Below are positions 8,368 to 18,255 of a stretch of 61,520 nucleotides of DNA, in pieces; within the stretch, counting starts at the first letter, position 1; each line of letters starts with the position of its first letter. The notes beneath the pieces were generated by a model. The model was not told the origin of the DNA and did not search any database. It was given only the letters and a program-made list of their open reading frames with translations. The DNA is from Bryobacteraceae bacterium. Lineage in GTDB: Bacteria; Acidobacteriota; Terriglobia; Bryobacterales; Bryobacteraceae. The translations under genes were made by a program, and so were the position numbers. The DNA lies in the NCBI GenBank assembly GCA_019748195.1, contig JAIEPW010000099.1:1-61520 (forward strand). Direction: 5' to 3'.

Positions 8368-9933
8368 GTGTTGATTCTTGGATTAGGCGGGCTGCTGGGG
8401 GATGCCGCCTGCGCCGCTTTGAGCGAAGGCCGCATTGTCGCGGCGGTGGAGGAGAGCAAGCTGACGCGCCGGCGCGGCGACGGTGCGATTCCCGAAGCTG
8501 CCATCTCGGAATGTCTGGCGCTCGCCGGATTCACCCGCGATCGCGTGGATTGCGTCGCGCTGGTGCGGCCGTTCTCCGCGAATCAGGAGCCGCAAGTCTA
8601 TATCGCGCTCCGCTCCATGTTTCCCAACGCGCAGGTCGTCGTGGTGGAACACCAGGCGGCCCACGCCGCGTCGGCTTACTATGCTTCTCCATTCGACGAA
8701 GCCACGGTGCTGACGATGGATCGCGCGGGCGATTTCCGCTGCGGCGCGAAATGGCGGGCATCCGGCTCGCGCCTGGAGATCCAGCGCGAGTGGTATTACC
8801 CCGATTCGCTAGGCAGGTTGTACGGCGCGGTCACCGAGTTGCTCGGATTCCGGCCCCGTGCCGACGAACACAAGGTACAGTGGCTATCCACCGCGGGCGA
8901 TGACCGCTTCACGGACCTGTTCCTGGAACTGGTGTCTCCCGATCTGCGCATGGATACGTCCTTTTTTGACCGCAACCGGCCGCAAGCAGGAGGATTCAGC
9001 GCCCGGTTTGTGCACCGGCTTGGCTTGGCGGAGGGAGCGGCCGTTCCCTCCAGCCTGAAGCCGGCCATCGCCGCCGGCCTGCAGAAAGCAGTGGAGCGGC
9101 GGGTGCTCGAAATCGCCGGCTCGGGCGGGAATTTGTGTGTCGCGGGAGGGTTATTTTTCAACGCGCTGCTCATCCAGGCGCTGGAGAAAAGCGGTCAATT
9201 CGAAAACGTTTTCGCCCAGCCCGCCGCCGGCAATGCGGGCACGGCGCTGGGCGCGGCGTTGCACGCCTGGCACAACACGCGAAATCAAACCCGGCGAACG
9301 AACCCTTTGAACCTGTTCCTCGGCCCCAGTTTCCAGCCCGAGGCCATCAAACAGGTGCTGGAGAACTGCAAACTGCAGTTCCGGTTCCTGCATTCCCTGG
9401 ACGAAACGGTGCAGGAGGCGGTGAAGCTGATTTCGCAGCAAAACATTGTCGCCTGGATGCAGGGCCGCATGGAGTTCGGACCGCGTGCCCTGGGCAATCG
9501 CAGCATCCTGGCGTCGCCGCTGAACCCTTATTCCACCGAAAACCTGAACGTGTACATCAAGCATCGCGAGCCGTTCCGCAAGTTCGCCGCCTCGGCGCCC
9601 GCGGAGGCCGTTTCGCAGTACTTCGACGCGGGTCCGAACGCGCGCCATCTGGCCACGGTCGGTCGAGTCCGTCCGGAGCACCGCGCGACCTTTGAGAGTG
9701 CGATTTTGGGCGAAGATCTGGTCCGCGTCCACGCCGTGCATCGCGAGGACAATCCGCTTTACCACCGGCTGCTGGAGGAAGCGGGACGCGCCACCGGACT
9801 ACCGGTCCTGTACAATACGAGCTTCAACCTCTTCGGCGATCCCCTGGTTTGCACGCCTCGCGATGCGGTGCGAAGCTTCTATTCCTCGGGGATTGATGCG
9901 ATGTTCGTCGGCAACTTCCTGCTGGCCAAATAG
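8368..9933 (+). CDS. Carbamoyltransferase (NodU/CmcH/TobZ-like)
   Basis: A 521-residue carbamoyltransferase. The N-terminal Kae1-like domain has EESKLTRRRGDGAIP at about 30-44 and the metal-binding EHQAAHAASAYY near 95. The C-terminal domain carries QGRMEFGPRALGNRSILASP from about residue 366, the carbamoyl-adenylate-forming signature. Such enzymes transfer a carbamoyl group to hydroxyls of sugars or antibiotics (NodU, CmcH, TobZ). No biosynthetic partner is nearby, so the acceptor is unknown. The start is a GTG at 8368, 13 bases after glnS. The spacing suggests cotranscription, but a functional link to the synthetases is not evident. Confidence 0.88.
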   Translation: MLILGLGGLLGDAACAALSEGRIVAAVEESKLTRRRGDGAIPEAAISECLALAGFTRDRVDCVALVRPFSANQEPQVYIALRSMFPNAQVVVVEHQAAHAASAYYASPFDEATVLTMDRAGDFRCGAKWRASGSRLEIQREWYYPDSLGRLYGAVTELLGFRPRADEHKVQWLSTAGDDRFTDLFLELVSPDLRMDTSFFDRNRPQAGGFSARFVHRLGLAEGAAVPSSLKPAIAAGLQKAVERRVLEIAGSGGNLCVAGGLFFNALLIQALEKSGQFENVFAQPAAGNAGTALGAALHAWHNTRNQTRRTNPLNLFLGPSFQPEAIKQVLENCKLQFRFLHSLDETVQEAVKLISQQNIVAWMQGRMEFGPRALGNRSILASPLNPYSTENLNVYIKHREPFRKFAASAPAEAVSQYFDAGPNARHLATVGRVRPEHRATFESAILGEDLVRVHAVHREDNPLYHRLLEEAGRATGLPVLYNTSFNLFGDPLVCTPRDAVRSFYSSGIDAMFVGNFLLAK

Positions 9934-10057
9934 AAAGTGTTAAGCGCCTAACTGTCCGCTTCTGGGACGCCATTTCGCGGGAATGAAGGAGTTCGATGCG
10001 GGAAGCCATAGTCGATCAATCACTTGCCGGTGGTTGCCGGCGTGCTGAGCGTGCGGC

Positions 10058-12562
10058 ATGACCGAAGCTCGATTTGCCTGGCGGACCTTTCGCAAAAGCC
10101 CAGGCGTGATCGCCGTCGTGGTGCTCTCGTTGGCCATTGGGATCGGCGCGAACACGACGATCTTCACGCTAATCAACGGATTATTCCTGACGGCGCTACC
10201 GGTCGAGAACCCGGCGGAACTGGTCTTATTCAGCGATGGCCGCGCCCGCGGCGTTGTCGGCGGGCAGAACGGCGCCTGGGCGATCTTCCCCTACAAACTG
10301 TGGGAGATGGTGAGGCAGGACCAGAAATCGTGGCGCGACGTGGCCGCGTTCCGCACGCAGATCGACCGGCTGAGCTTGCGGCAGGAAGGCCAACCGGCGC
10401 AACTGGCGCAGGGACGCCTGGTTTCCGGGAACTACTTCGCCGTGATGGGGGTCCCGATGGCGCAGGGGCGGCCGCTTTCGGCCGCGGATGACGATCCGGC
10501 GGCTGCGCCGGCCGCGGTAATCAGCCACGATTACTGGCAGAGGGCATTCGCGGGGTCACCCGCGGCCATCGGACGCGCGGTGCGGATCAACGATGTTGGC
10601 GTGGTGATCGCGGGGGTCGCCCGGCCGGGATTCTTCGGCGAAAGCATCGAATCTCAAATGGCCGATATCTGGCTCCCGTTGCGGCTGCAGCCCGAGATCA
10701 TGAGGCGGCGCAATCTGCTGGAGGATGTCGGCAACGCGTGGCTGAACATGGTGGGCCGGCTACAGCCCGGCGTCACCTCGCAGCAGGCGCAGGCTTCCGT
10801 CAACGTGATGTTCCAGAACTTTCTGCGGGAGCATGGGGCGAAGGTGCTTCCCGGCGGCAGTGCCGTGAATCCGGATCCGGCAACCCATCGCATTGAACTA
10901 ACGCCGGGCAAGAGCGGCGTGTCGAATGTGCGCCTGCGCTACGGCCAGGCCCTGCCTCTGCTGCTGTCCGTGGTCGGCGTGCTGTTGCTGATCGCGTGCG
11001 CCAATGTCGCCAACGTGCTGCTGGCGCGCGCCGCGGGCCGCCGCAAGGAAATGTCCATCCGCCTGGCGATCGGCGCGGGGCGCATGGATGTATTCCGTCA
11101 GGTGATCGTCGAGAGCGGATTGCTGGCGGTGATGGGCGGGGCTCTCGGACTGCTGCTGTCGGCCTGGGGGTCCAGCTTACTGGTGGCGACGGTGTCCACC
11201 GGTCCCACGATGATTCCGGTGGAGGTCAGGCCCGATCTGCGTGTGCTCGGCTTTACCGCCGCTCTCACGCTGGCGGCGGCGTTGCTGGTGGGAATCGCCC
11301 CGGCCCTGCAATCCATGAAAGCCGATGTCGCGGAGGCGCTGAAGTCGGGGTCCTCCGTCGCCGGCAAGGCTCGCCGGATCAGCGCGCCGAAGTTGCTGGT
11401 GGTGCTGCAGGTCGCGCTGTCGCTGCCGCTGCTGGTGCTGTCCTCCATCCTGCTGGCGAGCCTGCGGCACCTGGAGAATCAGGACCTCGGTTTCCAGCAG
11501 GACAGCATGTTGGAGGTGGGCATGGAAACCCGCCTTTCCGGAATGAAGCCCGAGGATCTTCCCGCGTTTTATGATCGCGTGCTGCAGCGCGTTCAGAACC
11601 TTCCGGGAGTGAAAGCGGCCAGCGTGTCCCTGTACAGCCCCATGAGCGGCGAGAACTGGTCCGCGGGCAACCTGGTGGAGGGTTACACGCCTCCGCCGGG
11701 GCAGGCGGCGCTTTCACAGTTCGTTTTCGGCGGACCGCGCTACGTCGAGACTCTCGGCATGAAGCTGGTGGCCGGGCGCGACATCGACGGCAAGGACCTC
11801 ACTTCCACAACCAGAGTTGCCGTGGTGAATGAAGACTTCGCGGAGAAATACCTGAAGGGCAGGAATCCCCTGGGCGTTCGCTTTCATCCCGGCGGCAGCA
11901 AGGAGACTCCCGCGGTCGAGATCGTAGGCGTGGTGAAGAATTTCAAGTTCAACGATCCGAAGCAAAAGATGTGGCCGGCCGCCATCTTCCCGATCACCCA
12001 AGCCTTCTTGCCTCCGGCGCAATACGCCGGTTTCCTGGAGGTTCGCGCCAACGGGAATCCGGTGCAACTGACCGGGCAGGTGCGCCAGGCTCTGACCGAG
12101 ATCGCGCGGGACGTTCCCCTCACCACGGTGCGAACCTTGGACGCTCAGATCGGGACGCAATTGGTGCGCGAACGGCTGATCGCGCGGATCTCCTCCTTCG
12201 TGGGGCTGGTGGCGCTGGCGCTCGCCTGCCTGGGCTTGTACGGCGTATTGTCAAATGCGGTGGCGCGCCGCACGCGCGAGATCGGCATCCGCATGGCGCT
12301 GGGCGCCCGCGCCGAGTCCATTCTCAAGATGGTGCTCCGCGAAGCCGGCTTGCTGGTGATCGTAGGGGCGATTGTGGGCTTGGCCGCTTCAATCGGCGCG
12401 GGATCGCTGATCAAGAACCAGATTTACGGAGTACAGCCAGCCGACCCGTTGAACCTTACCCTGGCGGTGGTGGGGCTGTTGCTGGCGGCCGCGATCGCGG
12501 CATGGGCGCCGGCGCGGCGCGCCACGCGCGTGGACCCGATGGTCGCCTTGCGGATGGACTAG
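10058..12562 (+). CDS. ABC transporter permease, MacB/FtsX type, large orphan (ADOP-like)
   Basis: An 834-residue permease with two FtsX/MacB-PCD halves. The N-terminus (FRKSPGVIAVVVLSLAIGIGA) is the first helix of the large acidobacterial orphan permeases. A periplasmic MacB-like region follows, then an FtsX helix cluster (about 300-440), a second MacB-like region, and a last FtsX cluster with RRTREIGIRMALGA and PARRATRVDPMVALR at the end. No ATP-binding subunit lies next to it, as is usual for this group, so it presumably borrows an ATPase. The substrate is unknown; MacB relatives move peptides, lipoproteins or drugs. The stop interlocks with the convergent gene's stop in a CTAG. Confidence 0.86.
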   Translation: MTEARFAWRTFRKSPGVIAVVVLSLAIGIGANTTIFTLINGLFLTALPVENPAELVLFSDGRARGVVGGQNGAWAIFPYKLWEMVRQDQKSWRDVAAFRTQIDRLSLRQEGQPAQLAQGRLVSGNYFAVMGVPMAQGRPLSAADDDPAAAPAAVISHDYWQRAFAGSPAAIGRAVRINDVGVVIAGVARPGFFGESIESQMADIWLPLRLQPEIMRRRNLLEDVGNAWLNMVGRLQPGVTSQQAQASVNVMFQNFLREHGAKVLPGGSAVNPDPATHRIELTPGKSGVSNVRLRYGQALPLLLSVVGVLLLIACANVANVLLARAAGRRKEMSIRLAIGAGRMDVFRQVIVESGLLAVMGGALGLLLSAWGSSLLVATVSTGPTMIPVEVRPDLRVLGFTAALTLAAALLVGIAPALQSMKADVAEALKSGSSVAGKARRISAPKLLVVLQVALSLPLLVLSSILLASLRHLENQDLGFQQDSMLEVGMETRLSGMKPEDLPAFYDRVLQRVQNLPGVKAASVSLYSPMSGENWSAGNLVEGYTPPPGQAALSQFVFGGPRYVETLGMKLVAGRDIDGKDLTSTTRVAVVNEDFAEKYLKGRNPLGVRFHPGGSKETPAVEIVGVVKNFKFNDPKQKMWPAAIFPITQAFLPPAQYAGFLEVRANGNPVQLTGQVRQALTEIARDVPLTTVRTLDAQIGTQLVRERLIARISSFVGLVALALACLGLYGVLSNAVARRTREIGIRMALGARAESILKMVLREAGLLVIVGAIVGLAASIGAGSLIKNQIYGVQPADPLNLTLAVVGLLLAAAIAAWAPARRATRVDPMVALRMD

Positions 12563-14049
12563 TTGCGGACCGCGATGGTCGCCGTGGAACTCGCGCCGCC
12601 GGGCGTTTCCACCCGCACGGGCACGTCGTCGCCCGGCGGAACTCCGGGCACCACGACGTTCAACTGGTACAGACCCGCATAGCCTGGAGCAATGCCTGAG
12701 AAAACCAGGTTCGCGGCGACGCCTCCAATGGTGACGGTGGGACGCTCGACGGTCTGAAAAAGCGGGTTGCCGCCGGCAGGCGCGAGTTCATCGGCGCGCA
12801 ACACGCGCCCTCCAGGATCGCCGCCAGGAGTCGTGCGGCCCAACCCGGTGACATAGAGCTGGATCACGTCTCCAGCGCGCACCGGCTGCCCGCACACGGA
12901 GGTCGCGGCCGAACACGCGGGCAGGTTGTACGCCCGCGCCATGGTCAGCGGCATGACGTACCAGGCGGTGTTCGCCAGCAGCGCCGCCGCATTGCGGCGA
13001 TCGGGGTTCGAGGGATCGGTCACCAGGAAGATGCCCGGGTCCGTCCGGGCGATCTGCGCAGGGAACGGCTGCGAGCGCCCGCGGGGATTGGACACCGTCA
13101 CGTTGACCATACCCTCGGCGAAATCCTGCGGCACAATCACGTTGATCTGATTCGCGGTCGCGATCACATCCGACATCGGTACCGGAATGTTGTTGAAGAA
13201 CACGGTGATGTCTTCCAGATTCGTGCGCGGGAAGACTCCGGTGAAGCTGCGCGTGCCCAGGTTGGACGCGAATACCGAGACAAACGATCCCGGCGCGATC
13301 GGGCCGGAGCGGAACGTCGCGCCGTTCACCACGGCGGAAACGACCGGCGGACCTCCGCTAGTGAAGAGCACCGCGGTATTGCTGGTCTTCCCTCCAATCT
13401 CGATGACGACGGGATTCTCGCCCTGATTGATGTCCAGCGGGACGACGAAGGTCACTTCGTATGCCCCCGCCTGCGCCGGCGCGAGCGTCGCGGATCGTAC
13501 CGTCGCCACCTTCCCGCTCACCAGCACGCGCGGGAGAACCACCGTCACGTTCGTGGCGTCGGGTGGAGCGTTGCCCGCGGGAAACGGAGGATTCACCGCA
13601 CCCAGTCCGGTTGCGAACATCTTCACGGGTTCGCCTGGCGCCGCCGGATTCGCCGCGGAAACGGCGGTCCGGTCTTCCCGCTGGAACGCGCCCTCCTGCT
13701 GCAGGCTCAGGAAAATACCCGGAGCGTAGTCCTCCACGGTGACGGGGAAGGGATTCGAGGTGGGCCCGGCCGCGATTACGATCAGGTCCGCCGGCCCCAG
13801 CGGCAAGTCAAAGGGAAGCTGGATGTTGAATTGCGTCGGCGTCACCGAGCCCACCACTGGAACGTTGCGGTCGCCGATGCGTACGCCCAGGCTCGTGAAG
13901 GGGAAGTTGGATCCGTTCACCCGCACCAGCGAGCCCGGCGAGATCCGGCTGTCGCCTCGCGCCGCGTTCACAACCGAGGTGACCTGGAATGTCTGCGCGG
14001 CCGAGATCCCGGCCAGCGCGATCAGAAGCAAAGGAGCGCGAAACAGCAT
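12559..14049 (-). CDS. Secreted TIGR03437-domain protein
   Basis: A 496-residue exported protein. A signal peptide (residues 1-18, ending AGISAAQ) is followed by at least two copies of the Ig-like beta-sandwich domain described as the Solibacter C-terminal domain (TIGR03437). Typical pieces are VVNAARGDSRISPGSLVRV, PTQFNIQLPF and, in the second copy, VVNGATFRSGPIAPGSFVSV and ANQINVIVP. The C-terminus IAPGYAGLYQLNVVVP followed by GVPPGDDVPVRVE is characteristic. These proteins are thought to act at the cell surface, perhaps in adhesion or binding; the function is unproven. This gene is the best taxonomic marker in the backbone part of the window. Confidence 0.85.
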   Translation of the reverse strand: MLFRAPLLLIALAGISAAQTFQVTSVVNAARGDSRISPGSLVRVNGSNFPFTSLGVRIGDRNVPVVGSVTPTQFNIQLPFDLPLGPADLIVIAAGPTSNPFPVTVEDYAPGIFLSLQQEGAFQREDRTAVSAANPAAPGEPVKMFATGLGAVNPPFPAGNAPPDATNVTVVLPRVLVSGKVATVRSATLAPAQAGAYEVTFVVPLDINQGENPVVIEIGGKTSNTAVLFTSGGPPVVSAVVNGATFRSGPIAPGSFVSVFASNLGTRSFTGVFPRTNLEDITVFFNNIPVPMSDVIATANQINVIVPQDFAEGMVNVTVSNPRGRSQPFPAQIARTDPGIFLVTDPSNPDRRNAAALLANTAWYVMPLTMARAYNLPACSAATSVCGQPVRAGDVIQLYVTGLGRTTPGGDPGGRVLRADELAPAGGNPLFQTVERPTVTIGGVAANLVFSGIAPGYAGLYQLNVVVPGVPPGDDVPVRVETPGGASSTATIAVRN

Positions 14050-14118
14050 AAAAAGAGGCGATCCTCCCGATCAGAATAGCATCGGCGGTCCCTCACAAGA
14101 TCTTTATCGCCAAACCGC

Positions 14119-14124
14119 TACAAT
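14119..14124 (+). promoter_or_regulatory. Possible -10 box for nadE
   Basis: TACAAT sits 10 bases before the nadE ATG. If used, transcription would begin only 3-4 bases before the start codon, giving a nearly leaderless message. No good -35 box is visible, so this is only a suggestion. Confidence 0.3.
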
Positions 14125-14134
14125 AGTGTCTTCA

Positions 14135-15766
14135 ATGCGCATCGCGCTGGCGCAGATTAATCCCACGGTCGGCGACTTGGATGCGAACACGCACGCCATC
14201 GTGCGATATGCCCGTCAAGCCGCGGATCGCGGAGCGGAAATCGTTGTATTCCCTGAACTTGCGCTGAACGGATACCCCCCGCGCGATCTGGTGGAAAAGC
14301 CCAGCTTCGTGGAACGCACGGCGGCCGCGCTGGCCGAACTCGCGGCCGAAACCGCCGGTCTCGACCTGGCCATCGTTTGCGGTTACGTCGGAGCGGCGCC
14401 GCCGCTGGACGGAAAGAGCGTCACCAACTCCGCGGCGGTGATCGAGAACGGCGAGATCGTGTTCCGGCAGCACAAAATGCTGCTGCCCACCTACGACGTC
14501 TTCGACGAGGCCCGCTATTTCCGGCCCGCCGAGAAGCAGACACTGCTCGAAATACGCGGCCGCAAGGTGGCGCTGACCATCTGCGAGGACGCCTGGAACG
14601 ACAAGCAATATTGGGATCGTCCGCTATACAGCCGCGATCCGGTGGAAGAGCTGGTGCGCCAGGGCGCGGACCTGTTGATCAGCATCAACGGTTCGCCCTA
14701 CCACATGCGGAAACGGAAGCTTCGCCGCGACATCTTCACCGCGATCGCGAGGCGCTTCGGCATCCCTCTGGTTTACGTGAACCAGGCGGGCGGCAACGAC
14801 GAGCTCGTGTTTGACGGCTCCAGCTTCGCCATGGATGCGGAAGGCCGCTTGACCGCGTCCGCCTGTTCCTTCGCCGAAGACCTGGTGCTGCCGGGCGAGT
14901 TTCACGACGATTATCCGGACGAATGCGAGGCCGTGTACCAGGCGCTGGTTCTGGGCACGCGCGACTACCTGAAGAAGTGCGGATTCCGCTCCGTGCTGAT
15001 CGGGCTCAGCGGCGGTATCGATTCCTCCATCACCGCCGCGATCGCCGTGGACGCCGTGGGACGCGAAAACGTCACCGGCGTGGCGATGCCCGGACCCTAC
15101 TCGAGCGATCATAGCCTGGCGGACGCGAGGGCCCTGGCGCAAAACCTGGGGATTCGCTTCGAGGTGGTCCCCGTCACGCCGGCCTACGAAACCATGATCC
15201 GGACGCTGGCGCCGCTGGGCATCGGCGAATCGCTCGGCGTGGCGGAGGAGAACATCCAATCCCGGTTGCGGGGGTTGACCCTGATGACGCTCTCCAACAA
15301 GTGGGGCGCGATGGTGCTGACCACCGGAAACAAGAGCGAGCTCGCCGTCGGATACTGCACGCTATACGGCGACATGGCGGGCGGTCTGGCGGTGATCAGC
15401 GACGTTCCCAAGACGCTGGTATACGAGATTTCCCGCGTGGCGAACCGCCGCCATCCCAACGCAATCCCGGAGAGCGTTTTCACCAAGCCGCCTTCGGCGG
15501 AGCTTCGCCCCGATCAGAAGGACACGGATTCGCTGCCGCCGTACGAGGTGCTGGACGCGATCCTGAAGGCGTACGTGGAGGAGTTCCAGAATCCCCGCGA
15601 CATCGCGAGCCGAATCGGCCAGCCCGTGGATTTCGTTCGCGCCATCATCAACAAAGTGGACCGGAATGAGTACAAGCGGCAACAGGCCGCGCCGGGTTTG
15701 AAGGTAACCACGAAGGCGTTCGGCATCGGCCGCCGCTATCCCATAGCCCAGAGGTTTTCGGAATGA
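14135..15766 (+). CDS. nadE: Glutamine-dependent NAD+ synthase
   Basis: A 543-residue two-domain enzyme making NAD+ from deamido-NAD+, ATP and glutamine. The N-terminal nitrilase-type glutaminase shows FPELALNGYPPRDL (catalytic Glu), the HKMLLPTYDVFDE lysine block and TICEDAW with the catalytic Cys. The C-terminal synthetase has the P-loop IGLSGGIDSS near residue 288 and KPPSAELRPDQKDTDSLPPY. The start at 14135 fits the family N-terminus (MRIALAQINPTVGDLD); the frame runs open for about 400 bases upstream on the opposite strand of the TIGR03437 gene, which is not coding. Its stop overlaps the next start by 4 bases (ATGA). Confidence 0.95.
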   Translation: MRIALAQINPTVGDLDANTHAIVRYARQAADRGAEIVVFPELALNGYPPRDLVEKPSFVERTAAALAELAAETAGLDLAIVCGYVGAAPPLDGKSVTNSAAVIENGEIVFRQHKMLLPTYDVFDEARYFRPAEKQTLLEIRGRKVALTICEDAWNDKQYWDRPLYSRDPVEELVRQGADLLISINGSPYHMRKRKLRRDIFTAIARRFGIPLVYVNQAGGNDELVFDGSSFAMDAEGRLTASACSFAEDLVLPGEFHDDYPDECEAVYQALVLGTRDYLKKCGFRSVLIGLSGGIDSSITAAIAVDAVGRENVTGVAMPGPYSSDHSLADARALAQNLGIRFEVVPVTPAYETMIRTLAPLGIGESLGVAEENIQSRLRGLTLMTLSNKWGAMVLTTGNKSELAVGYCTLYGDMAGGLAVISDVPKTLVYEISRVANRRHPNAIPESVFTKPPSAELRPDQKDTDSLPPYEVLDAILKAYVEEFQNPRDIASRIGQPVDFVRAIINKVDRNEYKRQQAAPGLKVTTKAFGIGRRYPIAQRFSE

Positions 15767-18255
15767 AATACATCGTGATTGCAGTTCTGATTCTGGCGGC
15801 CGCGGTCGCCCTGGTGTCGCAACCCGCCGCACGCATCGAAGTGGGACGGCAATCGGACGGAGCGTATCTGCTGAACTCGGGCTGGAGGGTGAAGCCCGCC
15901 GGAACCCAGGTGCCGCTGGATACGTTCCCCATGTCCACGGCGATGTCGCCGGACGCGAAGCATCTGCTGGTGCTGAACGGAGGCTACAACCCGCCCTCGG
16001 TGATCGCGCTCGATCCGGCCACTATGCGCGAGAAGGGCCGGGTAACGCTGGCCGACGGCTGGCTGGGGCTCGCGTTCGCTCCCGACGGGAAAAAGGTCTA
16101 CGCCGGCGGCGGTTCGAAAGGCCGTGTGTACGAGATCGACTTCAACAACGGCGCGATGACCCTCGCGCGCGAGTTTCTGACCGTCGAGGACGACAAGCGC
16201 ACCAACCAGGATTTCATCGGCGATGTCGCGGTGTCGCCGGACGGACGCCTGATCTACGCGGCGGACCTGTTTCATGACACCGTGCTGGTGATCAATCCGC
16301 AATCCGGGCGGGTGACGGAGCGGTTTTCCACGGGCCGCAGACCCTACCGGATCCTGTTCCATCCGGACGGCAAATCGTTCTTCGTCAGCAGTTGGGCGGA
16401 CGGCGCGGTCTATCAGCACCAGGCGGACAACGGCGCGCGCACCGGCATGATTCGCCTGGGGCCGCACACCACGGACATGATCTGGCGCGACAGGGGCCAG
16501 GAGAAGGCCGGCGAAGGCGGCGAATGGACCGGCCGGCTGTTTGTGGCCGCCGCCAACACGAACTCCGTGTTCGTGGTCGCCGTCGATTCCGGCAAGAACA
16601 TGCGCCTGGTGGAGACCATCAATGTCGCCCTCACCTCGCGGCACCGGCTGGGCATGACGCCCAGCGGGCTCGCTCTCAGCCCGGACCGGAACTCGCTGTA
16701 CGTCGTCTGCTCCGACGCCAACGCGGTCGCGGTGGCCGATGTTCGCGAGGCGCAGAGCCGCGTGTTGGGATTTCTTCCCGTGGGCTGGTATCCCACCGCG
16801 GCACGTTCCCTCCCCGACGGGCGGCTGATGGTGCTGAACGGCAAAGGCGACCGGAGCTACCCCAACCCGCGCGGACCGAATCCGGCCATGCGCGCCGCTC
16901 CCACGCATCAGGGCATCCAGGCGGTGCAATACGTGGGACGTTTGCAGGCGGGCTCCGCTTCCGTGATTCCGCCATTTAACGCCGAACAACTGGAGGCGTA
17001 CACGAAAGCGGTGTACGATTACTCGCCCTATCGCGACCGCAATGCGGACGATCGCTGGATTGCCGGCGACACCTACTGGTACACCACCCAGGAACGCAAG
17101 TCTCCCATCGAACACGTCATCTACATCGTCAAGGAAAACCGCACGTACGATCAGGTGTTCGGCGATCTGGGCAAGGGCAACGGCGATCCGTCGCTCGTGC
17201 TGTTCGACGCCAAGTCCACGCCTAACCATCGCAAGCTGGCCAGCGAGTTCGTGCTGTTCGACAACTTCTACGTCAGCGCGGATGTGAGCGCGGACGGCCA
17301 CAACTGGTCCACCGCGGCCATCGCGCCGGACTACGTGCAGCGCATGTGGCCGAACTCCTACGGCGGACGCCGGCGCAACTACGACTACGAAGGCGGGGAG
17401 CCCGCCGCGCTGCCGCCCGCCGGTTATCTCTGGACCAACGTGCTGGCCGCCGGAATCTCGATGCGCAACTTCGGATACTTCGTGCAGAACGTGGACCCGG
17501 CCGCGCCCACCGGACAGAAGCAGATCGTCAAGTACCTGGACAACGCGCTGGCCCCGGTCACCAACGAGAACTACCGGAACTTCGACATGGATTACCCGGA
17601 TGTGGAGCGCGCCAAGGTGTTCCTCGCGGATCTGGCGGAGTTTGAGAAGCGCGGATCCATGCCGCGGTTCATGATCATGCGCCTGGGCAATGATCACACC
17701 TCCGGCACCTCGCCGGGCAAGTGGACGCCGCAATCCTGCATGGCGGACAACGACTACGCGCTGGGCATGATTGTCGAGGCGGTTTCCAAGTCGCGATTCT
17801 GGGGCAAGACCGCGATCTTCGTGCTCGAGGACGACGCGCAGAACGGCCCGGATCACGTGGATTCGCACCGTTCGCCCGCGTTCGTGATCTCGCCTTTCAC
17901 CCGCCGGGGCGCCATCGACTCGACGCTCTACAACACCGCTTCGATGCTGCGCACCATGGGCCTGATTCTGGGGCTGCGTCCCATGACCCATTTCGACGCC
18001 TCGGCGACGCCCATGACCGCCGCTTTCAGCAAGACTCCCAACAACGCGCCGTGGCAGGCGGAAAAGCCGCGGATCTCCGTGAACGAGCGCAATCCCGCGA
18101 ACTCCGCGACGGCGGATCGCAGCCTGCGCATGAACTTCGCGGAAGCGGACCGGATCGACGACGATGAGTTGAACGATATCCTCTGGCGGGCGATCCGCGG
18201 TACGGAACCCCCCGCTCCCGTCCGCAGCTACTTCGGGGGGCCGCGGGCAAGGTGA
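15763..18255 (+). CDS. Beta-propeller plus phosphoesterase (PF04185-like) fusion
   Basis: An 830-residue exported protein with an N-terminal hydrophobic signal or anchor (residues 1-18). Residues about 30-380 form a YVTN/YncE-like propeller with repeats such as SPDAKHLLVLNGG, APDGKKVYAGGG and SPDGRLIYAADL. From about residue 451 a phosphoesterase/alkaline-phosphatase-fold domain begins (HVIYIVKENRTYDQVFG) and continues through ISPFTRRG. The fold suggests hydrolysis of phosphate esters in the periplasm; the propeller may bind a substrate or partner. Its start overlaps the nadE stop, and its end overlaps the next start (GTGA), so three unlike proteins are translationally coupled. Confidence 0.85.
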   Translation: MKYIVIAVLILAAAVALVSQPAARIEVGRQSDGAYLLNSGWRVKPAGTQVPLDTFPMSTAMSPDAKHLLVLNGGYNPPSVIALDPATMREKGRVTLADGWLGLAFAPDGKKVYAGGGSKGRVYEIDFNNGAMTLAREFLTVEDDKRTNQDFIGDVAVSPDGRLIYAADLFHDTVLVINPQSGRVTERFSTGRRPYRILFHPDGKSFFVSSWADGAVYQHQADNGARTGMIRLGPHTTDMIWRDRGQEKAGEGGEWTGRLFVAAANTNSVFVVAVDSGKNMRLVETINVALTSRHRLGMTPSGLALSPDRNSLYVVCSDANAVAVADVREAQSRVLGFLPVGWYPTAARSLPDGRLMVLNGKGDRSYPNPRGPNPAMRAAPTHQGIQAVQYVGRLQAGSASVIPPFNAEQLEAYTKAVYDYSPYRDRNADDRWIAGDTYWYTTQERKSPIEHVIYIVKENRTYDQVFGDLGKGNGDPSLVLFDAKSTPNHRKLASEFVLFDNFYVSADVSADGHNWSTAAIAPDYVQRMWPNSYGGRRRNYDYEGGEPAALPPAGYLWTNVLAAGISMRNFGYFVQNVDPAAPTGQKQIVKYLDNALAPVTNENYRNFDMDYPDVERAKVFLADLAEFEKRGSMPRFMIMRLGNDHTSGTSPGKWTPQSCMADNDYALGMIVEAVSKSRFWGKTAIFVLEDDAQNGPDHVDSHRSPAFVISPFTRRGAIDSTLYNTASMLRTMGLILGLRPMTHFDASATPMTAAFSKTPNNAPWQAEKPRISVNERNPANSATADRSLRMNFAEADRIDDDELNDILWRAIRGTEPPAPVRSYFGGPRAR

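Noticed and set aside
6633-8534. A 633-codon minus-strand open frame opposite glnS
   Set aside because: It is the antisense shadow of glnS, with no family likeness and no proper start context.
15736-17991. A 751-codon minus-strand open frame opposite the propeller-phosphoesterase gene
   Set aside because: High GC leaves the opposite strand open. It is rich in His, Arg, Val and Gly without domains, while the plus strand carries a clear protein family.
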